Shown piece after piece: positions 9,173 to 17,102 of a stretch of 64,000 nt of DNA. Position numbers and translations under genes: made by a program. This DNA is from Clostridia bacterium (GTDB lineage: Bacteria; Bacillota; Clostridia; Oscillospirales; CAG-272). Each line of letters opens with the position of its first letter. Position 1 is the stretch's first letter. The stretch is from contig JAFTRY010000031.1 in assembly GCA_017462035.1 (NCBI GenBank), forward strand, positions 1 to 64,000, written 5' to 3'. The notes below the pieces were generated by a model. It was given only the letters and a program-made list of their open reading frames with translations, had not been told where the DNA came from and did no database searches.

Positions 9173-10603
9173 ATGTTGGTTGAAGGATTTGCGTACCCGA
9201 AGGTCATGCGTTATTTCGAGGAGATCTCCGCCATCCCCAGAGGCTCCTATCATGAGGAGCGGATCGCCTCTTATTTGGAGGAATTTGCCCGGGCGAGAGG
9301 ACTTGCCTGTTACCGCGACGAGCTTGGAAACGTGCTGATCAACTGCGATGCCGCCGAGGGCTACGAGGACAAAGAGCCGATTCTCATGCAGGGGCACACG
9401 GACATGGTCTGCGAAAAGAATGAGGACGTGATCCACGACTTTCTAAAGGATCCCCTGGAGCTCTACGTGGAGGAGGGATGGCTTCGCGCCAGAGGAACCA
9501 CCCTGGGGGCGGATAACGGCGTGGCAGTGGCGGTAATGCTGGCGATCCTTGACGGTGCCCTCGCGGGACACCCCGCCTTGCAATGCCTGTTTACTGTCAG
9601 TGAGGAGGTAGGGCTTGACGGAATCAAAGCCTTTGACCTGAATCGGATCTACGCGAGAAAAATGCTGAATATGGACAGCGCGGATGAGAATCTCATCGTG
9701 GTCGGATGCGCCGGCGGCATGAGATCGGAGCTGACGCTTCCCGTACGGAGAGAGCCCTGCGCCGCGCCTCTCTGGAATCTTCGCCTGACGGGACTGGCGG
9801 GGGGACATTCGGGGGAGGATATTCACCGAGGCAGAGCCAATGCCCATAAGCTGATGGGGCGGATCCTTTACGATTGGATGGCGAGAGAGCCGGGACTCCG
9901 CTTGGTGTCGCTTCGCGGAGGAAATAAGGATAACGCCATTCCCAGAGAAGCCGAGGCTTGCGTGGCGGCTTTGGGAGGAGCCGATGGCGTGGCGGCTATG
10001 GCGGAGGTGCTTCGAGGCGAGCTGTGTCCCGAGGACGGGGCATTTGCCCTGGAGGTATCCGAAGCGGAACCGTCGGAGCTTCTTCCCATGGACGCGGAGA
10101 GTACACAGCGGGTGATCTTCCTTGCGCAAACGGTGACCAATGGGGTCATTTCCATGTGCCAGGATCTGCCCGAGTTGGTGGAATTTTCACGGAATATGGC
10201 AGTGGTAAAGACAGAGGAGGAGCAGGTGCGGGTGATCTTTTCCTCCCGGTCTGCAAAGGATTCCCAGATCGACCGCTCGGCGGCAGAGCTGGATGCTTAT
10301 GCCGCGCTGCTGGGCGGTAGTACACGCCACTATAACCGCTATCCCGGCTGGAGCTTTGAGAAAGAGTCGGAGCTTCGGGAGGAATATACAGCGGCGTACC
10401 GTAAGCGGTTCGGCAGGGAGCCCGGACTTGAGATCATCCACGCGGGATTGGAGTGTGGAATCGTCAAGGAGGGAATTCCGGATATGGATATCCTGTCCTG
10501 CGGTCCCGTGATCACCGATCTCCATTCTCCCAACGAGGCAGTGCACCTGGGCTCCTGGGAGCGGTTTTTCTCGGTCATCAAGGAAATGCTGGAGGCGAAA
10601 TAA
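9173..10603 (+). CDS. pepD: Aminoacyl-histidine dipeptidase (M20 family, PepD-like)
   Basis: A 476-aa cytoplasmic di-zinc peptidase that splits dipeptides such as carnosine-type Xaa-His. Metal and catalytic motifs of M20C are visible: His-Asp in MQGHTDMVCEKN, Asp in LGADNGVAVAVML, Glu-Glu in TVSEEVGLDGIKA, Asp in MLNMDSADEN and a late His in IHAGLECGI. The dimerisation/lid region includes GGHSGEDIHRGRANA. Length is usual for PepD. The start follows GAAAGGAGTAG. It stands alone and ends in a strong terminator. Confidence 0.93.
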   Translation: MLVEGFAYPKVMRYFEEISAIPRGSYHEERIASYLEEFARARGLACYRDELGNVLINCDAAEGYEDKEPILMQGHTDMVCEKNEDVIHDFLKDPLELYVEEGWLRARGTTLGADNGVAVAVMLAILDGALAGHPALQCLFTVSEEVGLDGIKAFDLNRIYARKMLNMDSADENLIVVGCAGGMRSELTLPVRREPCAAPLWNLRLTGLAGGHSGEDIHRGRANAHKLMGRILYDWMAREPGLRLVSLRGGNKDNAIPREAEACVAALGGADGVAAMAEVLRGELCPEDGAFALEVSEAEPSELLPMDAESTQRVIFLAQTVTNGVISMCQDLPELVEFSRNMAVVKTEEEQVRVIFSSRSAKDSQIDRSAAELDAYAALLGGSTRHYNRYPGWSFEKESELREEYTAAYRKRFGREPGLEIIHAGLECGIVKEGIPDMDILSCGPVITDLHSPNEAVHLGSWERFFSVIKEMLEAK

Positions 10604-10613
10604 AAGCATTGCT

Positions 10614-10645
10614 CCCCGAAGGTCCCTCGCGACCTTCGGGGATTT
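10614..10645 (+). terminator. Terminator after pepD
   Basis: CCCCGAAGGTC (10614-10624) and GACCTTCGGGG (10631-10641) form an 11-bp stem followed by ATTTT. Confidence 0.85.
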
Positions 10646-10697
10646 TGCGTAGCCAATGCCGCTTGCGGCATTTCTCCCACAGGGGCAGGCTAAAAGA

Positions 10698-10775
10698 AAG
10701 TCCGTCGAAGGACATGGAAATCCTCCCAACCATCCACCCGAAGGTGCTCGTATGAACCTTCGGGTGAGACTTTTC
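10698..10775 (+). repeat. Dispersed mosaic repeat, copy G (partial)
   Basis: Only the segment GTCCGTCGAAGGAC and the ACCCGAAGGT (10736-10745)/ACCTTCGGGT (10756-10765) palindrome are present, without the GC-rich module or tandem units. From 10776 to 10925 I see nothing else. Confidence 0.8.
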
Positions 10776-10925
10776 TTTAGCCGCTGTTTCCGTTGGCATT
10801 TTTCTTGACAGCTACTGGTTTGATGAAAGACACTAAAACAATCGAAGCCGATAAAATGATGTGAGAAAGTATTTAATACATTCTTTGTTTCACAAGTAAT
10901 GTTTTTACCAAATTCTCAAGCTTTA

Positions 10926-10954
10926 TTGACAAATTGGCAGAAATGTGGTAGAAT
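10926..10954 (+). promoter_or_regulatory. Promoter of structured RNA copy 1
   Basis: TTGACA (10926-10931), 17-bp spacer, TAGAAT (10949-10954) with TGG just upstream (extended -10). Position 10961, the first base of the closing stem, lies 7 bp after the -10, so the RNA should begin with that stem. Confidence 0.85.
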
Positions 10955-10960
10955 ATACCC

Positions 10961-11118
10961 GTCACACGAATTGAATAGTTTTATCCCCAAAACGGGAAAA
11001 TACTTTGGTAAAAAGTGTTTTCTCTCTTTTCTCATTCCGTTATTGGGGAGCAATTCGTGTGACAACAATTGAGGGGGAAGCATTTTTTCGGTGCGTTCCT
11101 TTTGGAGCGCACCTTTTT
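10961..11118 (+). ncRNA. Structured pseudoknotted RNA, copy 1
   Basis: P1 is GTCACACGAATTG (10961-10973)/CAATTCGTGTGAC (11051-11063). P2 is CCCCAA-AACGG (10985-10995)/CCGTT-A-TTGGGG (11037-11048). A pseudoknot joins AAAAAGTGTTTTCTCTC (11010-11026) inside P1 to GAGGGGGAAGCATTTTTT (11071-11088) after it, with one bulge and several G-U pairs. The terminator hairpin GGTGCGTTCC/GGAGCGCACC (11090-11113) and five Ts end it. Two other loci share this plan with different stem sequences. The family was not recognised. Confidence 0.8.
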
Positions 11119-11137
11119 AGATGCTGATGGGAAATAT

Positions 11138-11290
11138 ATGAGCAATGATAATTCAAAAAAAGTAATAGATAGTATCGGCGTAGAACTCACGCCCGGAGAG
11201 CCTACCGTTTGCCTTGGCAACGGAGAGCAAGGCTTTGAATGTTGTTGCGATGAGTGCGACTACTATTTGCTTTGTTTTCCCGGAATTTGA
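11138..11290 (+). CDS. Cys-rich 50-aa micro-protein downstream of RNA copy 1
   Basis: The product is 50 aa with core PGEPTVCLGNGEQGF followed by ECCCDECDYYLLCFP; five of its six Cys fall in the last 20 residues, suggesting metal binding. It starts at the ATG at 11138, 20 bp past the terminator of the structured RNA, with GGGAAA as a weak ribosome site. A close relative is encoded on the minus strand at 25829-26046 behind RNA copy 2, which supports real coding: changes are mostly conservative (E/D, Y/F, L/F). Function unknown. It would be translated only on terminator read-through or from an unseen promoter. Confidence 0.75.
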   Translation: MSNDNSKKVIDSIGVELTPGEPTVCLGNGEQGFECCCDECDYYLLCFPGI

Positions 11291-11340
11291 TTCCAAAAGC
11301 AAAAGAAAGAATTAAACCAAAAACCCACACACCCTACTAT

Positions 11341-11375
11341 GACAAAAGTAACGCAAAGGTACTTTTGTCATTTTT
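11341..11375 (+). terminator. Terminator after the Cys-rich micro-protein
   Basis: GACAAAAGTA (11341-11350) and TACTTTTGTC (11360-11369) form a stem followed by ATTTTT. From 11376 to 11451 nothing is recognised. Confidence 0.7.
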
Positions 11376-11451
11376 ATATCAAAAGTACTTTTGTTTCTCG
11401 TTGTGGCTCGGTCATGCTCCAAGTACTGACTTGATGAAGGACAATGAGCAG

Positions 11452-11805
11452 GACGTGCCCCTTTCCTACCGGTTGGTGAATGGTCTTGATGTCTTCGACA
11501 ACTGCAATCCCCCACACCAACCACCCGAAGGTGTTCGTATGAACCTTCGGGTGAGACTTGCTCCATAGCAACGCCTCCCCGACGCATGAGGCGGCGGGGA
11601 TGTAGGGGGGATTTTCAAGGGGGAACGCCTTGAAAACGCTTTCTTCGCCATTCTTTGTCGTTTAACAAAGAATGGCATAAACCTACACCAAAGTAACTTT
11701 ACCATTTTTGGCTGGCGTTCACAGAACGCCCCTACGGGTTTGAGGAAATTTTTCTGTGTTCTTCTTACGGAAAACAAAGGATTACCGAAATATTCTTGCA
11801 AAGCT
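11452..11805 (+). repeat. Dispersed mosaic repeat, copy B
   Basis: Starts with a module resembling one in copies C and E (TACCGGTTGGTGAATGG, then GACAACTGCAATCCCC). The ACCCGAAGGT/ACCTTCGGGT palindrome follows (11523-11552), then the GC-rich module, the CAAAGAATGGC hairpin and one tandem unit. The order is unusual: the GGCGTTCACAGAACGCCCC module (11713) comes last rather than first. The end overlaps TATTCTTGCAAAGCTGTTCT, a short repeat also at 27191. Confidence 0.85.
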
Positions 11806-11852
11806 GTTCTTTAGAGTACGCTTCCATCCTTCGTCCTTTTTTGGCATCCCCG

Positions 11853-12842
11853 TCAACCGATCTCCCCCTTCCCATTTTCCCAATAGATGGCTTGGGTGCG
11901 GCGAAGGGGATAATGAACCAGCTCCGTCCCCTCCAGATCCTCATGAAAAAGCTGAACGGCATTGATCTGACTGTTCTCGTAGGTCTTGTAATAATAGATC
12001 CCTAAGTCGGTATTGCAACAGGAGGAATACTGGGTCCGCTCACACCCTTTGCCTGTCCGTACACACCCCTCTACCTGGGAAACCATGTCTAAAATATGAA
12101 AAAACTGCCCCACCGACGGAATCTCTTCCCTTGGGATCACCGAATTCCATTTGGCAAAGGATGCCCGAATAAAACGGGATGAGGAGGAAATATCGCCGGG
12201 CAGCCCCAGTGCCCCCATGCCTCGGCTTACAGAACGGAGAGAAAGCCCCGGAGCGAATCGATTCTCCGCCTCTCCCGCGCTCAGATTCATATACTCGTTG
12301 ATATGCTCCAGATGGTAGGGAAAGGGGGGATTGTTGGTGAGAACACCCATGGGATCGTCCCAAACCAGTACTCCCTCTGCTGTCGCCTCCAATACAGCCG
12401 ACTCCTCTCGGTCCGCGATCAGCCAATGGAGCTCCGCCAGAGGGATGTCCTCCCGAACGGGAAGGTTCAACAGAGAAAGGCGGGATAAAAGTTCCCGCGC
12501 CTCGGAAACGGTTCGGCAGGTTCCTAAAAGCCGAGGGATCAGCTCGTAAGGGGTCAGATTCTCCTTGCCCGCCGTGAGAGGGCGGTAGACCGCATTCCCC
12601 ACGAAGTTTAATCCGGCGACACTCAGCCCATACTCGTTGGTGCCGTCAAAATAAAGAGGATAGCCCTCCAACAGCGTCGCCATGCCCAGAAAGGCAAAAT
12701 GACGGAAATCGGTTTCCCCCGCCCGATAGGGAAGGGGAAAATTTCTCGGGGTCACGGTTACCTCCTCCCCAAAAGTACTCTCCCAATCTAAATTTCTTCC
12801 AAAATAATGATGCTTTCCGTGAAAGTCCAAAGCGGTACACAT
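11853..12842 (-). CDS. Choloylglycine hydrolase family (bile salt hydrolase / penicillin V acylase-like)
   Basis: A 329-aa N-terminal-nucleophile amidase, the family that deconjugates bile salts or opens penicillin V. Choosing the ATG at 12842 puts Cys at position 2 (MCTALDFHGKHHYFGRNLDWE), the expected nucleophile after Met removal; GGAGAGC precedes it. Arg16 and Asp19 match the catalytic Arg/Asp. Later motifs are TNEYGLSVAGLNF, LTNNPPFPYHLEHINEY and LPGDISSSSRFIRASFAKW, all close to known bile salt hydrolases. No signal peptide, so cytoplasmic. It is divergent from the rhamnosidase operon. Substrate choice between bile salts and N-acyl amides cannot be settled here. Confidence 0.9.
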   Translation of the reverse strand: MCTALDFHGKHHYFGRNLDWESTFGEEVTVTPRNFPLPYRAGETDFRHFAFLGMATLLEGYPLYFDGTNEYGLSVAGLNFVGNAVYRPLTAGKENLTPYELIPRLLGTCRTVSEARELLSRLSLLNLPVREDIPLAELHWLIADREESAVLEATAEGVLVWDDPMGVLTNNPPFPYHLEHINEYMNLSAGEAENRFAPGLSLRSVSRGMGALGLPGDISSSSRFIRASFAKWNSVIPREEIPSVGQFFHILDMVSQVEGCVRTGKGCERTQYSSCCNTDLGIYYYKTYENSQINAVQLFHEDLEGTELVHYPLRRTQAIYWENGKGEIG

Positions 12843-12923
12843 AAGCGCTCTCCTTTTTCTTTTTTTCAGTATGCTCCCCACCAAAAAAACTTATGCAAAT
12901 TCGGGAAAAAACGGGAAAGGTAC

Positions 12924-12951
12924 TTGATTTTTCTCCATTCTTTGATATAAT
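12924..12951 (+). promoter_or_regulatory. Promoter of the rhamnosidase operon
   Basis: TTGATT (12924-12929), 16-bp spacer, TATAAT (12946-12951), 28 bp before the ATG. Confidence 0.7.
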
Positions 12952-12979
12952 AAAATCAAGTAAGTATAAGGAGAAGACT

Positions 12980-15031
12980 ATGGAATTTTACTCAAAATGG
13001 ATCTGCCATCCGGATTTTCTGGGTGCCGAGTGCCCCGACCATTACTACAAGGAAACCAAAACAAAAAACCGCCTGGAGGAGACGGATCCCAGACAGAATC
13101 ATCACGTGTATTTCGCGAAGAAGATTACCGCTCGGAAGGGAGCGGACTACCTTGTCCGTGTCTCAGCCGACGACTACTATAAGCTCTACGTCAACGGTGT
13201 CTACGTTTGCCAGGGTCCCTCCCCGGCGTACCGACAGTTCTACGCCTATAACGAGGCGGATCTGACCCCTTACCTTCATGAGGGGGAGAACGTGATCGCC
13301 CTCCACGTGTATTATCAAGGACTCCTTAACCGTGTCTGGAACAGTGCCGACGGCAGAGAGGGAGCGATCTTAGACCTGTTTGAGAACGGTACTTACCTCT
13401 GCGGAACCGATGAAAGCTGGCTGTATCACCTCGCCGAGGAATATGAGGAAGGTCTGGTAATCGGCTATAAAACCCAGATTATGGAGAATCTGAACTTTAC
13501 CAAGAAAATTCCGGGGCTTCCTTTTCTGGAGGGAGAAGGCTGGCTGCCGGCGGCGGTGGATCCGAACCACGGACATACCTTCTGCGACTGCGTTCCCACC
13601 CTCGAGGTTTACGAAAGAAGACCCACTCAGGTTGTGGAGCGTGAGGATGGATATTTCTTTGATTTCGGTCAGGAGATCGTGGGACAGCTTTTCCTTCGCG
13701 CCAAGGGGAAGCGAGGCGAGACGGTAGAGGTGGTCTGTTCGGAGGAACAGGTGGAGGGAGATACCCGTTGCCTCGATCCCATGCGGACCAAATGCTCCTA
13801 CCGGGAGATCTGTACCCTGTCCGGCGGGGAAGATACCTTTGATTTTTATGATTACCGCGGCTTCCGCTACGCAAACCTCTATGTGGAACGTAAGTCTGTG
13901 ATCGATCTTTCCTCGGTCTGCGCCATCGTGCGCCACCACCCCTTCCCGAGAGAGAAGGGACTCTATCAGGGCAGTGATCCAAAGCTCGCCGCTCTGTGGG
14001 AGCTCTGCCGAAATACCATTCAGTATTCCACCCAGGAGCTCTTCCTGGATTGTCCTACCAGAGAAAAGGGGCAGTACCTGGGAGACTTTACAGTGACGGG
14101 ACTCGCCCATCTCTACCTGACGGACGACGGGGAGAAGTACCGCAAGACTCTCTTCGATTTTGCCCGCTCGTCCATGATCTGCCCCGGCATCATGGCGGTT
14201 GCTCCCGGCGCGTTTATGCAGGAGATCGCGGACTTTTCTCTCCAATACCCCTTGCAGGTTTGGAACTATTATAAGGTCACCGAGGACAAGGGAACCGTAT
14301 CCCGTCTCCTTCCCACCCTCCGGGGGCTCCTGTTCCACTTCGCGAAATTTGAAAACGAGCAGGGACTTTTGGTTGGGGTGAACGACAAGTGGAATATCGT
14401 GGATTGGCCCAAGAATCTTCGGGACGGCTATGACAACGAGTTGAATGTCATCATTGAGGAGGACTGCCTCCATAACGTAGTCAACGCGCACTATCTGGGT
14501 GCCCTGTTGGCCTTGGGGAAGCTGGAGGATGCCCTTGGCGAGCCCCGTATGTATTCGTCGGAGGAAATACAACGTCGGATCCAGGTGTTCGAGGACACCT
14601 TCTACGTGCCCGAGAGAGGGCTGTACGCGGATATGCCCCTGTCTCTTTACCGAGAAGAGGGTAGGGAGCCGCACTGCGCGCTTCACTCCAATGTGCTTCC
14701 CGCCTTCTACGGCTTCTCCGCAGAAGAGGCGAGAGAACCCATTCTTCGCTTGATAGACGAAAAAGGATTGAGCTGCGGCGTGCAGTTCTCTTACTTCGTT
14801 TTGAAGGCTTGCGGCGAGCTGGGGGACCGGGAGCTGGAATATCGGCTGTTGACCAACGAATCGGAGCATTCCTGGTTCAATATGCTTCGTGAGGGCGCTA
14901 CCACTACCTTTGAGGCGTGGGGGAAGGAGCAGAAGTGGAATACCAGCCTCTGCCATCCCTGGGCAACAGCACCCGTCATCGCCATCACGGAGGATTTTTC
15001 CCGCGATGATTGGAGAACGGAAGGGGTATGA
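12980..15031 (+). CDS. Alpha-L-rhamnosidase-like glycoside hydrolase (GH78-type)
   Basis: A 683-aa protein related to GH78 alpha-L-rhamnosidases, which release terminal rhamnose from plant glycans and glycosides. The N-terminal beta domain has the family-typical YLVRVSADDYYKLYVNGVYV. The (alpha/alpha)6 barrel carries LFLDCPTREKGQYLGDFTV, aligned with the GH78 DCPxRxExxGWxGD region. C-terminal motifs are FEAWGKEQKWNTSLCHPW. The start is the ATG at 12980 behind AAGGAGAAG; the longer open frame runs through the promoter. No signal peptide, so it acts on imported sugars. It overlaps the MATE start by ATGA. rhaBA at 61-63 kb would use the rhamnose. Confidence 0.85.
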   Translation: MEFYSKWICHPDFLGAECPDHYYKETKTKNRLEETDPRQNHHVYFAKKITARKGADYLVRVSADDYYKLYVNGVYVCQGPSPAYRQFYAYNEADLTPYLHEGENVIALHVYYQGLLNRVWNSADGREGAILDLFENGTYLCGTDESWLYHLAEEYEEGLVIGYKTQIMENLNFTKKIPGLPFLEGEGWLPAAVDPNHGHTFCDCVPTLEVYERRPTQVVEREDGYFFDFGQEIVGQLFLRAKGKRGETVEVVCSEEQVEGDTRCLDPMRTKCSYREICTLSGGEDTFDFYDYRGFRYANLYVERKSVIDLSSVCAIVRHHPFPREKGLYQGSDPKLAALWELCRNTIQYSTQELFLDCPTREKGQYLGDFTVTGLAHLYLTDDGEKYRKTLFDFARSSMICPGIMAVAPGAFMQEIADFSLQYPLQVWNYYKVTEDKGTVSRLLPTLRGLLFHFAKFENEQGLLVGVNDKWNIVDWPKNLRDGYDNELNVIIEEDCLHNVVNAHYLGALLALGKLEDALGEPRMYSSEEIQRRIQVFEDTFYVPERGLYADMPLSLYREEGREPHCALHSNVLPAFYGFSAEEAREPILRLIDEKGLSCGVQFSYFVLKACGELGDRELEYRLLTNESEHSWFNMLREGATTTFEAWGKEQKWNTSLCHPWATAPVIAITEDFSRDDWRTEGV

Positions 15032-16380
15032 CCGTGACACGGGACAAAGGCTTTTATCGCAACTTTTTCTCCCTGTGGTCCGTGTTGGTATTGAACAATG
15101 TGATCGTCCTCAGTGTCAATCTGGCGGATAACGTAATGCTTGGAAATTATAGTGAGGCGGCACTGTCCGGTGCCGCCACTTGTAATCAGCTCCAGTTCGT
15201 GTTCTCTCAGCTTCTCGTAGGACTGGGAGGAGGCGCGGTGATACTGGGAAGTCAGTACTGGGGACAGGGGCGAACCGACCGGGTAAAAAGGGTCGGTAGC
15301 TGGGCGATCCTTTGTAGCTTCGCCGTGGCGGCGGTTTTCTTTTTGGCGGCGGCACTTGTTCCCGAGGGACTTCTCAGACTCTTTACCGATTCTCCCGAGA
15401 TCGTGGAGGAGGGCGTACGGTATCTTCGGGTCATCAAGTACAGCTACCCTGTGTTTGCGCTGACCACCATGCTGTTGCAGATCCTCCGCTCGGTGGAGAG
15501 CGTCAAGATCGGCTTTTACGTGTCCCTTGCCGCTCTGGCGGTGAATATTGCCCTGAACTATTGCCTGATCTTCGGAAAAATGGGATTCCCGGTGCTGGGT
15601 GCCGAGGGCGCGGCTCTGGCGACACTGATCGCTCGGGTCGTTGAGCTTTTGGTGGTGGTGGGATACCTTTTCTTTTTTGAAAAGAGGCTTTGCTTCCGTC
15701 TTCGGGACGTGTGGAATAACGATACCGGTCTCCTTCGGGGATATTTCAGGCTCAGCCTTCCCATCATGATTACCGACGGACTCTTCGGCGTGTCCACCGC
15801 GCTGCAAACGGTGATCCTGGGGCACATGACCGATGCCGCTATTTCCGCCAATTCGGTTGCCACCACGCTGTATCAGCTTCTGAAGGTGGCTTCGGTAGGC
15901 TCCGCCGGCGCGGCGGCGGTGATCATCGGGAAGACCATCGGAGAGGGAAGAGAGGATAAAACCAGAGAGTACGCGAAAACCATGCAGATCATCTTCCTTT
16001 TCGTGGGCTTGCTGACCGGCGTGACGCTATTCTTCCTGCGAGCCCCCATCATTTCTTTGTACCGGATCACGGAGGAGGCGAAGACTCTGGCGGACGAATT
16101 CCTGCTCGTGCTGTGTGTGGCAGGAATGGGAATGGCGTACCAGATGCCTACCAATACGGGGATTGTCCGTGGAGGCGGAGACGCGAAATACGTGTTGCGC
16201 TTGGATCTGATCAGCATTTGGGGCATCGTTTTGCCCCTGTCTGCCCTGGCGGCATTTGTTTGGGGACTTCCCCCGGTGGCGGTGATCGCCTGCCTCAATG
16301 CCGATCAGGTGTTCAAATGTATTCCCGCGGTGATCAAGGTAAATCGATTCCGCTGGATCAAAAAACTGACCGAACAATGA
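15028..16380 (+). CDS. MATE family transporter (second)
   Basis: A 450-aa polytopic protein with the MATE fold: an N-terminal FFSLWSVLVLNNVIVLSVNLADNVMLGNYSE helix pair, GLGGGAVILGSQYWGQGRTDRV, and a second half starting near FRLSLPIMITDGLFGVSTAL. It starts at the ATG that overlaps the rhamnosidase stop (ATGA), with GGAGAACGGAAGGGG upstream, so translation is coupled. Operon context suggests export tied to glycoside breakdown, such as an aglycone; that is inference. Confidence 0.9.
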   Translation: MTVTRDKGFYRNFFSLWSVLVLNNVIVLSVNLADNVMLGNYSEAALSGAATCNQLQFVFSQLLVGLGGGAVILGSQYWGQGRTDRVKRVGSWAILCSFAVAAVFFLAAALVPEGLLRLFTDSPEIVEEGVRYLRVIKYSYPVFALTTMLLQILRSVESVKIGFYVSLAALAVNIALNYCLIFGKMGFPVLGAEGAALATLIARVVELLVVVGYLFFFEKRLCFRLRDVWNNDTGLLRGYFRLSLPIMITDGLFGVSTALQTVILGHMTDAAISANSVATTLYQLLKVASVGSAGAAAVIIGKTIGEGREDKTREYAKTMQIIFLFVGLLTGVTLFFLRAPIISLYRITEEAKTLADEFLLVLCVAGMGMAYQMPTNTGIVRGGGDAKYVLRLDLISIWGIVLPLSALAAFVWGLPPVAVIACLNADQVFKCIPAVIKVNRFRWIKKLTEQ

Positions 16381-16413
16381 AATTCATCCAACAACGAGTA
16401 AGGAGAAACGAAT

Positions 16414-17097
16414 ATGAAACTGGAAGGAAAATCCATTGCCTTTTTGGGAGATAGTATTACGGAGGGGTACGGTGTCAGTGACCGCGCCAACAATCGCTAC
16501 GACAACCGCTTGAAGCGGATGTGCGGCTTAAAGGCGGTTTACAATTACGGCATCGGCGGAACACGGCTGGCGCACCAGAGCACGCCCAGCGACAACCCCA
16601 GACACGACCTGTGCTTCTGCGGAAGAGCCTATAATATCACAAAGGAGGCGGACGTGATCCTGGTGTACGGCGGCGTGAACGACTACCTCCACGGTGATGC
16701 GCCCATCGGACAGTACGGGGACAAGACCCCAGCCACCTTCTGGGGAGGAGTCTATTTCCTTATGAGCTTTTTGAGAAAGACCTATTCCGACAAGACCCTG
16801 GTGTTCCTGGCACCCGCTCATTGCCAGAGAAAGACCTACTCCGACCTGGAGCCCTCGGACGCGCCCAGCAAGCGGGAGGACGCTATGCCTCTGCTGAACT
16901 ACGTTCAGATTATCCAACGCCAAGCACAGGATTTCGGGATCCCCGTGCTGTCTCTTTACGATTCTCTGGGACTGGATCCCAAGGATCCTGAGATCTACCG
17001 CACGTATACAGTGGACGGACTCCACTTTAACGACGAGGGACACGGAGTCCTGGCAAATTGTATTCGAGATTTTCTGGAAGCGTTGCCCGAGGCTTGA
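16414..17097 (+). CDS. SGNH/GDSL-family hydrolase
   Basis: A 227-aa esterase of the SGNH superfamily. Block I is IAFLGDSITEGYG (Ser nucleophile), block II NYGIGGTRLAHQS (Gly), block III VYGGVNDYLHG (Asn) and block V VDGLHFNDEGHGVLANCI (Asp/His). No signal peptide. RBS AAGGAGAAACG. It lies 33 bp after the MATE gene and 5 bp before the SDR gene, so is mid-operon. Such enzymes often remove acetyl groups from plant sugars, which fits the rhamnosidase neighbour; the substrate is not shown. Confidence 0.88.
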   Translation: MKLEGKSIAFLGDSITEGYGVSDRANNRYDNRLKRMCGLKAVYNYGIGGTRLAHQSTPSDNPRHDLCFCGRAYNITKEADVILVYGGVNDYLHGDAPIGQYGDKTPATFWGGVYFLMSFLRKTYSDKTLVFLAPAHCQRKTYSDLEPSDAPSKREDAMPLLNYVQIIQRQAQDFGIPVLSLYDSLGLDPKDPEIYRTYTVDGLHFNDEGHGVLANCIRDFLEALPEA

Positions 17098-17102
17098 GAC
17101 CA

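Noticed and set aside
10926-11118. Interpretation of the structured RNA as a retron or a 6S RNA
   Set aside because: No reverse transcriptase gene is near any of the three copies. A 6S RNA would be one long bulged hairpin without this pseudoknot and would not occur three times in 36 kb.
13370-15040. Minus-strand open frame (556 codons) opposite the rhamnosidase gene
   Set aside because: Antisense shadow of a gene with clear family motifs.
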